From assembly GCF_025698545.1 (NCBI RefSeq), contig NC_068577.1, positions 2,823,501 through 2,887,500 of the forward strand: DNA of 64,000 nt, given 5' to 3'. This DNA is from Gossypium raimondii. Taxonomy: Eukaryota; Streptophyta; Magnoliopsida; Malvales; Malvaceae. Positions within the stretch are counted from its first letter, which is position 1. Every line of letters starts with the position of its first letter. Both the position numbers and the translations under genes were made by a program. The notes under the pieces are model-generated. The model worked only from the letters and a program-made list of their open reading frames with translations, was not told the origin of the DNA and did not search any database. Shown one piece after another: positions 35,837 through 47,196 of this stretch.

Positions 35837-38178
35837 TTGATAATTCTTTTTATTTATTTTACTATTATTCCAATGTTAGTATGACAGGATTACGTTTTAT
35901 CTTAATTTCTTTATTCAAATATAAATAGAAATTACAATTTAAATTCATTCATATTAAAATATTTTCACAATTACTAGTAAGTTTATAGTTAATTATGAAT
36001 AGTTATAATTTTATCATTCAATTATTTGAAATTCATCATTTAAGTTATCTCTTTGTTAGCTTTCTATCATTACTTTGTTATTCCTCTTAATCAATTATCA
36101 ATAAATTTTTTTAATTGGGTCATCTAATTATGAAAATTTACAAAATAATTATTAATGTTATCGATTTGGTCATTCATCTATTAACTTCCTAAAGGGCTGA
36201 TGGCATGGCACATTAACTTACAAGCTTTCAACTATTACTAAAATATACTTTTAAAATTTCTTTAATAAATCCAAAACAAGTCTAAAAAATTCTTAAAAAT
36301 TTAAAAATTATCGCCTACTGAAAAGAAGGAAATGGCCGTGTGAAGTCATTAGTCATGGACCCAGCATTTTCAAAAGAAAAAAAACTGGTTAGAATTTTAT
36401 GAAATTTTAAAATTTTAAATTAATTTGCACATAATTATAATTTTAAAAATATTTTTATAATTTCAAAGAAAAATATAAAATTTCATTTTAGAATTTTGAT
36501 AAATTTAGATTTTTTGGATTTACGTTAAAAATATTCTAAAAATATTAAATTGATATTTTAGTTACATATCATGAATCAAATTAGATATTAAACCTATGAG
36601 TTAATATGACATGTTATCATTCCGTTAATAATAATTTTGTAACTTTCATAGTCGGCTTATCAAAACAAAAACTTACTAATAATCGGGGAACTTAACATTA
36701 TAGCTTACCTAAACATATTTGAGGAATAATAACCTAATGACCCACGCTGACATCCGTTAGCAAGTTAACTGAGGGATGACTTAAATGATCAATTTTGAAT
36801 ATTGAATGATTAAATTATAATTTTCATAATTAAATGATCAAAATTTAAATTTACTAATAGTTAGTGACCTTGAGTGAAATTTACCTAAATCTTTTAGATA
36901 ATTACATTTATTTTTTTAAAATTAAGATTTTTTTTAACTTCATGAATTATTTATTTTATTATTTTCCACACATAATTATTTTATTGGGTTATCTAAGTAC
37001 TAAATTACATTCCATTAAAAATATTTCACGTATGAAATTCCACATCATCGTGTTAACTTTGTTAACGAAACTTTTACCAAATTTGTTAAAAAAGCAATTT
37101 GAAAAAAAAAGATTGATGGCCAAAAAGACTAAAAATTACAATTAGGACCATTTTAACAAAACATGTAAATATTAGTAACTAAATTTATCATTAAACATTA
37201 TATATATGGTTGTTATTAAAATGGGTTAAAATTAATCCACACTTATATTAACTATGTGTTCAATAAATCTACACTATATTTAAGCTATTAAGTTATTTTA
37301 TATTTTATATAAAATTAATAAATGCATTGCCAAATATAGGAGAATGTGGGTTTAAGTGCGCTGAAACGTATAATTCTCCTACACATTGTGTCAAAAAAAA
37401 GTAGATACGATCAGAACCTATAATGAGATTGTTAAAAAATATTATTTAATTTTTGTATAATTTAAAAATATATATTTATCACGTGAGGAAATTAGTTGGG
37501 TAGTTTGACCCAATCAAAAGCAACATCCATCTATGACCTACCAAATATTTTGTCAAATACTAAGTCAGTTTTCGCAGCAAATAAACGCTAATATTTGTAC
37601 TTTGGACCTTTTCAAATTGCTCAAACAATGGACCTTAATTCATGCCTATTGCTTTGGACCTTTTCAAAATTTCATCCTAACTAAAATTTTTAATGTAGGA
37701 ATTAAATTTTTGTAATGTTCTTAAATGTATTATAGTCAGTCTACTTTATAATAACTACCCACATTTTATTAATAACCAAATTTATTATAAAATTAATTTT
37801 TTATATTTTATTTTTACTTTATAGTAACTTTTCATTTATAACAGTAATATTTATAAAATATGAAGTACGCTCTTTACTAGGGATGATAATGAAATCGGGC
37901 AGGGATGATAGCGGCTAAATTCACCATCACCCCATAGTTGGATACACTTTGCTCCACCATACACCCTGCTCCATTGTGTATGTGTAATCTTGAATTTTAC
38001 TACCACCTTCATGGATGTTGGATACATCCATCCCCACTCAACTTCGTTTCGCTTCAATTTAATTTTTGTTACTTATTTTTAATATTTTTAAAGTCAAGTA
38101 AATATTTAAACATAAAATATGATTTTTTTATAATACATTATTACTCTTTTAATAGTTATATATACAAGGATATAATTA
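35837..38178. other. AT-rich intergenic stretch with an eroded foldback element
   Basis: Arms at about 35990-36130 (TACTAGTAAGTTTATAGTTA, ATTCAATTATTTGAAATTCA) and 36760-36900 (reverse-complement-like TGAATGATTAAATTATAA...TTACTAATAGTTAG) suggest a ~0.9 kb foldback repeat of the type seen at 18340-19260. No gene features were found in the rest. Confidence 0.4.
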
Positions 38179-38439
38179 GGGGCGAAGCTAGAAAATTTTT
38201 ATAGGAGGGGTCGAAATTAAATTGTATATTTTTACGATAGTAAAAAATACAATTTCACCATTTTAATATCTATATATTTATAATTTTTAAAGGATTATAT
38301 CAAAATTTTATCATTTTTAGGGGGGGCAAAATGTAATTTTACCTTTGCTAATTTAAATTTTTATAAATTTTAAAGCTAAATGAAAATTTTTCTATTTTAG
38401 GGGGGTCGGGGCCCCTGTTAGCCCCCTGGCTACGCCCTT
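38179..38439. mobile_element. MITE, GGGGCGAAGCTAG family, best copy
   Basis: The left end GGGGCGAAGCTAG and the right end CTGGCTACGCCCTT are imperfect inverted repeats. Abutting 11-mers GGATATAATTA (38168-38178) and GGATAAAATGA (38440-38450) agree at 9 of 11 positions, a plausible decayed target duplication of MULE size. Related copies lie near 10107, 16326, 58003 and 62395. Confidence 0.65.
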
Positions 38440-38605
38440 GGATAAAATGATAATTTTATATAATGGGGTCGGGTGTGGTGGGGCAAGCAATTACCATTAC
38501 TTCTCCATACCTACTATCTAAAAGAAAAAAATTCACCCTACCTCACTCCACATCCACTTTTCAAAAAAAAAAAAATCACTCCATATGGAGCGAATTTGTT
38601 ATCGT

Positions 38606-38762
38606 GAATTATTTACGTTCAAATGTTTTTTTTTTCTTTTTTGTAGGAAAGATGATGATTCTCCAGTTCAAATTTTACATTCTTTTGTTTTCATTGGAAA
38701 CATATTAAAGCAAGAAAAAGGGTAATAAATTAATTGCCAGAAGAATATAAAACCTGCGAGAG
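38606..38762. pseudogene. Rearranged fragments of the purine gene (exon 2 start; inverted exon 1 end)
   Basis: Bases 38606-38668 match the end of intron 1 and first bases of exon 2 of the PurK-PurE gene (GAATTATTTACGTTCAAATG, then TTTTTTGTAGGAAAGATGAT). Directly after, 38669-38762 is the reverse complement of an exon-1 end plus intron-1 start (CCGACTCCTCTCGCAG|GTTTTATATTC on the minus strand). The two pieces are therefore joined head to head, in the wrong order and orientation. Confidence 0.75.
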
Positions 38763-39485
38763 GAGTCGGTTATAAAAACTCGCTTCTCTCAAGTAATTTT
38801 CTATCAACAATGATGGAGGACCAAACATATTACGAATATAACATTGTAACACCCAATCTACAGACTGTTATAAAAAATTATAAAATAAAAATTAATTAAA
38901 ATTACATAAATGAAAAAATATTAAATAATATTGAAAAATTAAAATTAACCCTTGCCATTTTCATTTGCTCAACAGAGATATGTTTATGATCGAGACGAAT
39001 TAATTCCCCGGCCATTGCTAACACGATTAAATATTTTTGAAATTATAAAAAAATACTAATTTAGAAAGAAATTAAAGGAAACAATTAATTAAAGAAATCT
39101 TTGAGAAATTTAGGAAGAAATTTGAGAGCTTTTTTGCCAAATTTGGAAGAAATATTGTGTGGAAAAAATAGGAGGGGGATTTTATTTTATTTTATTTACC
39201 GTGTCCAACGGCCAAAAATTAAAATAGTCGTTGGGGAAAAAAGGGGCTAAAACGCGTCCCTGGGGGAGCGATTTTGCCGCATCAGCAAAGTGCGTCCACG
39301 TCAGCGCGTTTTGTGCTGACATGGCAAAATCGCTCCCTCAGGGATGCGATTTGCTGAAATTTCGCCCAAAAACGCTCCTACGTGGACTCGTTTTGCATTT
39401 TACGACCCTTTCCGGTAAATAATTAAAAATTTGGCCCATTTCCGCAAATAAAGTTGGAAATGAGCCTTTATTGGTAAAATGGTCA
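38763..39485 (-). mobile_element. Truncated PMD transposon, 5' half, inverted
   Basis: On the minus strand this segment runs from a TIR (GTCAAATTTGACC-type end near 39480, GCGTTTTTGGGCGAAATTTC, GCGATTTTGCCATGTCAGC) through the leader to the start of a PMD ORF (ATGTTTGGTCCTCCATCATT..., LLIENYLREAS). It stops about 20 codons in, exactly where the inverted purine-gene fragment begins. It corresponds to 39898-40620 of the complete copy. Confidence 0.75.
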
Positions 39486-39877
39486 AATTTGATGCATAAC
39501 GAAAATATAACTATATGAATATTATTACAAGATATAAAATTACAATTAAACTAAAATAACCAGTCTTGCATAACTAAATTAAATTTTTATTAATTAATTA
39601 GAAAAAGAAGTGAAAATATAAAATGAAACCCAAAGGAAGGACAGGTTGGGGAAGGGAAGGAAAGTGGTAGTGCCATTCTTCTTTAGAGCCAAAACTCGTT
39701 GCTTTTCTCATCAAAATTTCACGAGGAAATGATAGAAAATTAGAAAATAATAAATATTAATGCTCCTATAAACCTCAATGGTTGTGTTTTCGAGCTCCAC
39801 CTCTAAACCAGTTTTTTCTTTCAAGCCATCTCAGTTTCTTTCCCGACCATCACCATCTCTCTCACTCCGCTTCATTT
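39486..39877 (+). pseudogene. Purine-gene exon 1 fragment with alternative upstream sequence, copy B
   Basis: Bases 39778-39877 match the first ~100 coding bases of PurK-PurE exon 1 (ATGGTTGTGTTTTCGAGCTC, coding for MVVFSSST...). The match ends at CACTCCGCTTC, where transposon sequence starts. The preceding ~290 bases (GGAAGGACAGGTTGGGGAAG block) are repeated upstream of the exon-1 copies at 42665 and, inverted, 43934. They are not found upstream of the intact gene at 31477. Confidence 0.75.
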
Positions 39878-39879
39878 AG

Positions 39880-42383
39880 GCCCCTTTAAAATTTATAAAT
39901 TTGACTATTTTACCAATAAAGGCTCATTTCTAACTTTATTTATGGAAATGAACCAATTTTTTAATTATTTACCGGAAAAGGCTGAAAAATGCAAAACGCG
40001 TCCACGTAGGAGCGTTTTTGGGTGAAATTTCAGCAAATCACGTCCCTAGGAGAGCGATTTTGCCATATCAGCACAAAACGCGCTAACGTGGATGCACTTG
40101 GCTGACGTGGCAAAATCGCTCCCATAGGGATGCGTTTTAGCCCATAATTTTTTCCCCAACGGCTATTTTAATTTTTGATCGTTGGGGGGTCCAATGGTAA
40201 AAAAAAAACTATAAAACCCCATTCCTATTTTTTCCACACAATATTTCTTCCAAATTTGGCAAAAAAGCTATCAAATTCTCCCTAAATTTCTCAAAGCTTT
40301 CTTTAATTAATTATTTCTTTTAATTCTTTTCTAAATTAATATTTTTTTTATAATTTCAAAAATATTTGATCGTGTTAGCAATGACCGAGGGAATTAATTC
40401 GTCTTGATCATAAACATATCTCCGTCGAACAAATGAAAATGGTAAGGGTTAATTTTAATTTTTGAATATTATTTAATATTTTTTCATTTATGTAATTTTA
40501 ATTAATTTTTATTTTATAATTTTTTATAACAGTCTGTAGATTGGGTGTTACAATATTATATTCGTAATATGTCTAGTCCTCCATTACCGTTGATAGAAAA
40601 TTACTTGAGGGAAGCGGGTTTTTGGCACGTGGCCACTATAGGCCGGGGGTGCAAGTTGGACCTTAAACTTATCAGCGCGTTAATAGAGAGGTGGAGACTC
40701 AAGACGCACACATTCCATCTTCTATGCGGAGATTGTACCATCACTTTGGGGGACGTACAGTTACAATTAATATTGCCGGTGGATGGGTCCACACTCACCG
40801 AGTCCGTTCAATCTGCTGATTGGGGAGCCATATGCTACGATCTTTTGGGGGCGATTCTAGATAATATTTACGGAGGTCAGATCGAGATGGACTGGTTACG
40901 AGACACAATCCCGGAGCCGGGGAATGATTTGACTGAAGTAGAAAGAATACGATATGATCAGGTAAATATCATTGAGATGATTGGAGGTTATCTGATGCCG
41001 GACTTGTCACGAAACCTCGTACATCTGAGGTGGCTGCTTAAACTCGTTGATTTTAAAGCAATTGGCGAATTTAGTTGGGGGTCTGTCGTGTTGGCAACGT
41101 TGTACCGGGATATGTGCGAGGCGACGACACCAAATAAAGCCAAAATCGGAGGTTGTCTATCACTACTACAATCATGGGCTCGGTTTCGCTTTCCATTTCT
41201 ATGTCCTCGAGTGAATCACCTATATACATTCCCACTCATAACGAGGTAAAATTTATATTATATTTTACAATTATTACATAGATTTAAAATATAATTGTAT
41301 GCTAAAAATTTATTTAATTAGGTGGAACCATTCGACGAGTTATGTTGGAATACCTACCGCTCTTGAAGATATACGGCTTCTATTAGACCAATTGTTGGAA
41401 GCTCAAGTAAGTATTAAATAAAATATATATACATAAAATAGTAGTTTCATATTTAGTATTTAGTATTATGTATATAACTAATATTTTTATCACTTTCATA
41501 TAGTTTCAATGAACACCATACGAGGATCCGACAATTTGGGCACTAATTCCAGATGAATTCTTTTAAAATCCAAACATTTGGCATGTTAAGGTCCCATTGG
41601 TCAGCTATGCTACTGTCGAGATGCACCAGACGGATAGAGTGTTGCGACAATTTAGATTCCGACAACCGATTCTCGTGGCACCTGAGGTGCTCGATGATAA
41701 GCACAAAATTGACTTACGGCAATCGAATACAAATTGGCTAGTTTTATGGTCGGAATATATCAAAATTTAGGAAAATTTGTATGATCATATACCTACTCGC
41801 AAACCGATCATCGTTCTAGAGTTAGCGTGCGCGCCAGATTACATGCCATTGTTTAGGATCTATGGCAAGCCATATTTGCTGTTGGAAGAGCAGATGCGTC
41901 GGTAAATTCGTGTCAAAAGGGAACGATGGGGCCTTTTAAATCTAAGGAGAATGGATGATGGCACAGGCCCATCAACAGCGCCCACACAATTTCCGGGCCC
42001 AACACTTCAACCCTGATTTATTCCTTAAACCTAAATTATTTTAACAAAACCCTAACCCTAAACCCTAAAACCCCTAAATTAAACAACCATAGGGACTAAA
42101 CATGCAAAAAGCCCTAACCCTAGAAAAACACGGGCTAAAATGCGTCCCTGGGGAGTGGTTTTGCCACATCAGCAAAACGCATCCACGTCAGCGCGTTTTG
42201 TGCTGACATGGCAAAATTGCTCCTCTAAAGACTTGATTTGTTGAAATTTCACCCAAAAACGCTCATACGTGGATGCGTTTTGCATTTTTTTGGCCCTTTC
42301 TGGTAAATAATGAAAATATTGGCCTATTCCCGTAAATAAAGTTGGAAATGAGCCTTTATTGGTAAAATGGTCAAATTTGATGC
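39880..42383 (+). mobile_element. MULE-like transposon encoding a plant mobile domain (PMD/MAIN-like) protein
   Basis: Long TIRs (roughly 39898-40180 and 42130-42379) share AAATTTGAC(C/T)ATTTTACC, GGCTCATTTC, the GCGTTTTTGGGTGAAATTTC block and GATTTTGCCATGTCAGC words in opposite orientation. Between them lie a leader and a broken PMD gene. The left end interrupts a purine-gene exon-1 fragment; the right end is followed by the same upstream block that follows the truncated copy at 39485. No transposase was recognised, so mobilisation would have been in trans. The precise ends and the target duplication are not resolved. Confidence 0.7.
40569..42016 (+). pseudogene. PMD (MAIN/MAIL1-like) protein gene, degenerate
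   Basis: Pieces: 40569-41245 (open), 41322-41406, and 41504-42016. Exon 1 gives MSSPPLPLIENYLREAGFWH, ISALIERWR, THTFHLLCGDCTITLGDVQL, ADWGAICYDLLGAI, a WLRDTIPEPG loop, and LSLLQSWARFRFPFLCPRV. This is the transposon-type plant mobile domain also found in MAIN and MAIL1. Exon 2 continues WNHSTSYVGIPTALEDIRLL. Exon 3 has a TGA as its third codon (F-Q-stop where W is expected) and further in-frame stops (for example after PDEFF, YIKI and EEQMRR) but keeps family words such as NIWHVKVPLVSYATVEMHQT and DRVLRQF. The gene is dead in its C-terminal half. PMD function in transposons is unknown. Confidence 0.8.
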
Positions 42384-42996
42384 ATAACGAAAATATAATT
42401 ATATGAATATTATTACAAGATATAAAATTAAAATTAAACTAAAATAATCAGTTTGCATAGCTAAATTAAATTTTTATTAATTAATTAGAAAAAGAAGTGA
42501 AAATATAAAATAAAACCCAAAGGAAGGACATGTTGGGGAAGGGAAGGAAAGTGGTAGTGCCGTTCTTCTTTGGAGCCAAAACTCACTGCTTTTCTCATCA
42601 AAATTTCTTGAGGAAGTGACAAAAAATTAGAAAATAATAAATATTAATGCTCCTACAAACCTCAATGGCTGTGTTTTCAAGCTCCACCTCTAAACCAGTT
42701 TTTTTCTTTCAAGCCATCTCAATTTCTTTCCCGGCCACTACCATCTCTCTCACTCCGCTTCTTCTCCGTCTTTGTCGCTGCTGATAACCGCAACCGCAAC
42801 TGTAACCATCTCCTCTAGCACTCTTCCTTTTCTTCTTTATCAAAACTCTACAATTCCATCTTCGCTTGCTGCGCCTCAAGTGACTTTCACGAGACCGACT
42901 CCTCTCGCAGGTTTTATATTCTTCTGGCAATTGATTTATTACCCTTTTTCTTGCTTTTATATGTTTCCAACAAAAACAAAAGAATATAAAATTTGA
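42384..42996 (+). pseudogene. Purine-gene exon 1 plus intron 1 start, copy C
   Basis: The shared upstream block (42384-42664) precedes a full-length exon-1 copy (42665-42909) starting ATGGCTGTGTTTTCAAGC and ending CCTCTCGCAG|GTTTTATATTC with donor kept. An extra T in the T-run after CCAGT shifts the frame relative to the functional transit peptide, giving IISFPATT-like reading and an early stop. No exon 2 follows. Confidence 0.8.
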
Positions 42997-43585
42997 CAAA
43001 TGCTTCCAGGGTGCTTATACATCGCGTCATCGCTGCCCGGAAAGACTTAGCCACTGGGTTTTATTTATATGTTTTTCTTCACAAACAGAGCGAGAGAGAG
43101 AGAGAGCGAGAGTGAAAAAAAAAGATAGATACATGGTAAAACCAATCAATCTTGGAACATAACTACAAGAAAAAAGAATTAAAGCATCAAAGCCAACATG
43201 TAAAACGAATCAGAACCAAATTCTAGCATAAATCATGATTAAGCCATTTGGTCAAGCTTCAAAACAAAATCATCAGAGTCCAATATACAGTGAACGCCAT
43301 AAATTTCACAAACTGGTACAGTTAACCAGATTATTCAAAAAGAAAAAAAGTATTGTGTGAATTAGTTCAAGGATGTAAGCCCTCAGCATCATAACAAGTT
43401 CACTTTGCAAAGTAAATTTCAGCATCAATGCTAATCAATAGTGATAAATATCAGCACACGAAAACAAACCAAAATAAACAACCAGAAGACAGAATAAAAT
43501 ATAGCTTTATGCAAAATCACAAACCCCAAAAGTACCTCAACACAAAAATTACGAAACAAAAACTTGAACTTAAAAAGAAAAAAGA
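42997..43585. other. Spacer between exon-1 fragments, GA microsatellite
   Basis: No gene is seen. A GAGAGAGAGAGAGAGCGAGAG run lies at about 43088-43112; the rest is A-rich sequence of unknown origin, not recognised elsewhere in the window. Confidence 0.5.
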
Positions 43586-44045
43586 CCCAAGTTTTATATT
43601 CTTTTGTTTTCGTTGGAAACATATAAAAGCAAGAAAAAGGGTAATAAATTAATTGCCAGAAGAATATAAAACCTGTTAGAGGAGTCGGTCTCGTGAGAGT
43701 CACGTGAGGTATGACAAGCGAAGATGGGATTGTAGAGTTTCGAGGAAGAAGAAGAAGAAGAAGAAGAAGAAGAAGAAGAAGAGTGCCGGAGGTGATGGTT
43801 GCGATTGTGGTTATCAGCGGCGATGGAGACGAAGAAGAAGCGGAGTGAGAGAGATGGTGGTGGTCGGGAAAGAAACTGAGAATGCTTGAAAGAAAAAACT
43901 GGTTCAGAGGTTGAGCTCGAAAACACAACCATTGAGGTTTGTAGCAGCATTAATATTTATTTTTTTCTAATTTTATGTCACTTCCTCAAGAAATTTTGAT
44001 GAGAAAAGCAGCGAGTTTTGGCTACAAAGAAGAACGACACTACAC
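43586..44045 (-). pseudogene. Purine-gene exon 1 with expanded Ser repeat, inverted copy D
   Basis: On the minus strand the upstream block (44045-43935) leads into ATG at 43934 and an open exon 1 (MVVFSSSTSEPVFSFKHSQF, then LSRPPPSLSLRFFFVSIAAD) that keeps the reading frame of the functional transit peptide. The exon ends TCTAACAG|GTTTTATATTC with a donor at about 43674, and intron 1 sequence runs to 43586; no exon 2 follows. A (TTC/TCT) run encodes about 14 Ser where the intact gene has 5. Confidence 0.8.
43743..43783. repeat. (GAA)n trinucleotide expansion in exon-1 copy D
   Basis: About 13 consecutive AGA/GAA triplets, encoding Ser on the minus strand; the intact gene has TCTTCTTCTTCTTCG at the same place. 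Confidence 0.9.
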
Positions 44046-44165
44046 TACCACTTTTCTAATTTGTTCGACAGAGATATGTTTATGATCGAGATGAATTAAT
44101 TCCCAAAGGAAGGATAGGTTGGGGAAGGGAAGGAAAGTGGTAGCACTATTTTTCTTTGGAGCCAA
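44046..44165. other. Chimeric junction: PMD-transposon snippet plus exon-1 upstream snippet
   Basis: TTCGACAGAGATATGTTTATGATCGAGATGAATTAATTCC-type sequence from the PMD transposon leader (44055-44104) is fused to the GGAAGGATAGGTTGGGGAAG upstream block (44106-44164). The LTR then starts after GAGCCAA. Confidence 0.65.
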
Positions 44166-45541
44166 TGTAATACCCCGAAAATTACTATAGTAGGAAAGTA
44201 AGATATTATCCTTGATATAGTAAAGTAAGGAAATAAAGTGACAAAAAGGGAAATTTTGAGTTATGTCAACATTAAGAAGTATATTATGATATATCACATT
44301 ATTAATTCAAGAAAGGACTAACTTGTAAAAGTGAAAAAAGTTTTGTTGCCCAAGAGTAAATACTCAAAATTTGAGGGGTTAAAGTGTAAATATAAAAAAA
44401 TTGAAGGACCAATAGTGCAAATATTTTAGTGGTGGAATAATCTAGAAACTAAGGAAAATTGATGCATTAGGACCAAATTGAATAGGTGAAGAATTATGAG
44501 GGACTAAATCATAATTTTACCAAATTAAGTGATGACTCAATGATGGAATTTTAAAAGATCATGAAGGGAAAAATGGTCAATTAGTAAGAGAGAGAATTCT
44601 AGAATGTAATAATTATGTTGATGATTTTTAAATTAATTAATTAGATAAATATTATTTTATTAATATTTTAATAGGATATTTTTAATATTTAACAGGCAAA
44701 ATATTGACAAGAGAAAACATAAACATGAAATGAATTGTTACACGTGTATGCTTGAAATACATAAAATGATGATACATGATATATAGAAACATGAGAGGAT
44801 GATATATGAAGACGGAAGTTGTTTAATAAATGTATTCATTCATTATTATAGAATTGTATACCTCAAGTGTATAAATTACAACATAATGATGTTTTTATAT
44901 AATTTAATGGGAAAAGTTCGACATGAAATAATCTAAATTCGAGGCAAATTATTATGAAAACGTACTTGAATCACATGGTTATAACTTGAACATGTTATAT
45001 GAGTACATAATGTGAAAAGAATATGTACATCTGAAATCTAATGAGTGTTGAGCCCATATATGTTTCTTAATATTTATATGAACTAACAAAGGTGATGAGG
45101 ATGTGTGCTAGGGCTCGTGATCAAATTGATTGAATATGCTTTACATGTTTGTTGTGAATATAAATGAATGTAATTCAAAAGCTCGTAGGTTGGGAAGCTT
45201 GGCGAAGATCATTCACACTATCCATTGACCCCTTTTCGGTATAAATGGTAAATGAATTACGGATATAATGGCATGTATAGGTAGATTTGTCAATATTGAC
45301 TTATAAATGTTTAAATTGTAACTAGTCATTGGTATGACTTGTATTTGGTATGTTTTTAAGTTACATATATTTATGGTTTTAACATAATTGATAGGTGTTT
45401 TAAGTGGACAAATAATGAGATGTTTTAGGCATAAAATGATAAATAAGGATGGCATGAAAATGATGAATATGCCTATATGTATGAATGGTTGGATAGTAAG
45501 TTTAGATACTTAATTATATGATATATCATATACAAGACTTA

Positions 45542-45691
45542 GGGTGACTTTGGATGGGCGGTGCGTTTACCTGCGGTTAGTGTAAAAACAGCGGTGGCAG
45601 TGAGATTAGATATTGTAGCGATACTGTAGAGTGAGACAAAAAGTAAACTAAACGCACCACACCGCACCGAATCGCCCATCCAAACCCACCC
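45542..45691. mobile_element. Tourist/Harbinger-like MITE, intact, nested in the LTR
   Basis: The 150-base element has inverted ends GGGTGACTTTGGATGGGCGG and, on the minus strand, GGGTGGGTTTGGATGGGCG. It is flanked by TTA on both sides (45539-45541 and 45692-45694). It is non-coding. A half copy lies at 1950-2037. Confidence 0.85.
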
Positions 45692-45804
45692 TTAGTTAAG
45701 GCTTGGTTAAATGTCTTAAATTAGTTCTTGAACATGTTTAAGTGTTGGTGCAGATAAAAGATCAAATGGGTGAGAATTAAGGCTTGGAAAATAACCTTAT
45801 TTTG

Positions 45805-46140
45805 TCCACACGGGTAGACACATGGCCTAGTACATAGGCATGTGTCCTCTGCAACCTAGAATTGAGAAACAGAATGCTCAGAATCGAACACACGGGCAGA
45901 GACACGGGCATGTGTCCTAGCCGTGTGAAATACACGGTCTGGAGACACGGGCGTGCGATACGATCGTGTGAAAACTGCACATATTTTTGAAAATTAAATT
46001 AACCACACGGCCTAGCAACACGGGCGTGTACCTTGGCCATGTAATCCAAATTTCTTCATAGGTTGCAAGTCAAAGAGTTACACGGGTTAGGGGCACGGGC
46101 ATGTGAGCCACACGGCCTGATCACACAGGCGTGTGACTCC
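45805..46140. repeat. CACACGGG/CCGTGTG palindromic word cluster
   Basis: At least ten degenerate words of the type ACACGGGCGTGTG, CCGTGTGAAA and CACGGCCT occur within 340 bases of the LTR, able to pair with each other. Confidence 0.7.
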
Positions 46141-46369
46141 TATAAGTGAGAAAAATTTTGGAATTTTGCGAAAAATTTCCTGAGACTGCGATTTAGTCCC
46201 GAATCGTTTTTAATGCATGTTTTGGGCCTCGAGGGTCCATTTAAGGGACATTATGATTAAACTTAGAAAGTGAATAGTAATTGCCTCGGTTTATCTGAAA
46301 ATATTCTGTAAACTCCGATAATACCTCAAAACCCTATTTCGACGACGGATACGGGTTAGGGGTGTTACA

Positions 46370-47196
46370 AAATTTGGTTGAGGTTGTTACTTGAGACATA
46401 TATATAAGGGCTGCTTAGTTAATGAATTCAATCATCCCTTTCATTCTTATTTTTCTATGCTTCCATTAGTTCTCTACTAAACCAACAATGCTAAATAAGA
46501 TGCGAATAAGTAAATGTGTACCAAAGTAAAATCATCAACCAACCATTGGTTATATTTATAAGTTTTCTTTATAACCAAAATAAAACTAAAATAATCAGAA
46601 GTGGATTTAAAAAAAGTACTACAGATAAAAAAAACTGCAGCAACAAATTCTATCACCAGTCAACACCTCCAGCTTCTATCTCTACTCCCCTTTTTTCTTT
46701 CAAAACAAATGTCAATTTTCACTTCATGGGGTGAGGTAGCAAATCATTGTGCAAAGTATGACTATCTCCTCTAATTTCTCTCTTTAAGAATACGATATAT
46801 CTTAATAGCATCCAATATTTATTGATTTAATATTTAGTTTATACAAGCAAAAATATTTTAATTACATATATGTATGCATACATTTACATACAAGTATAAA
46901 ATTTAAAATGATTAATTAAGTTCAATAATTATTAATTTTAATTTTAATTGTAAAAAAAATGTTTAGATAAAAAAATATTAAAAATTGATTTAAAATATAA
47001 AAAAGAATGCATTTCGTATCTGTCAGATACAAAGATGAAGATTTTATTACGTACAATTCCAAGAATCTCATATAATTATATTATATGCCTTCCTCCTCAT
47101 TGCAGGAAAGAGTCGATAAGAAAAAAAAAAACCAAAACAGTAGGACAGAAAAGAGTTAGCCATGCCCTTTGTACTTTGGCCTCAAAAAGGAATCAA
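46370..47196. other. Spacer with direct repeat R1 and laccase copy 2 3' flank
   Basis: Bases ~46488-46760 (R1) are repeated at ~50107-50375 (R2), for example CATCAACCAACCATTGGTTA and ATTCTATCACCAGTCA. From ~46935 onward the sequence matches the 3' flank of laccase copy 1. No gene was found. Confidence 0.6.
46488..46760. repeat. Direct repeat R1 (partner 50107-50375)
   Basis: About 270 bases are shared with R2 in the same orientation at roughly 85-90% by eye, flanking laccase copy 2 on both sides. There is no counterpart beside laccase copy 1. Confidence 0.75.

Larger units (their letters stand above)
44166..46369 (+). mobile_element. 2.2-kb retrotransposon LTR (cotton gypsy-like)
   Basis: It opens TGTAATACCCCGAAAATTAC and ends GGGTTAGGGGTGTTACA, the usual TG...CA boundaries. 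At 45805-46140 there are many variants of CACACGG(C/G)C...GGGCGTGTG, a signature of long cotton LTRs. There is no internal domain and no second LTR, so it may be a solo LTR. However, the flanks GCCAA and AAATT do not form a target duplication, and the right flank is not the continuation of the left one. Confidence 0.7.

Noticed and set aside
43431-43928. 165-codon minus-strand frame with long Leu run
   Set aside because: It is another frame of the expanded (TTC)n tract in purine-gene exon-1 copy D; the homologous frame is the Ser-rich one.
45805-46140. CRISPR-like repeat array
   Set aside because: The spaced CACACGG/CCGTGTG words are degenerate, irregularly spaced and part of a plant LTR.
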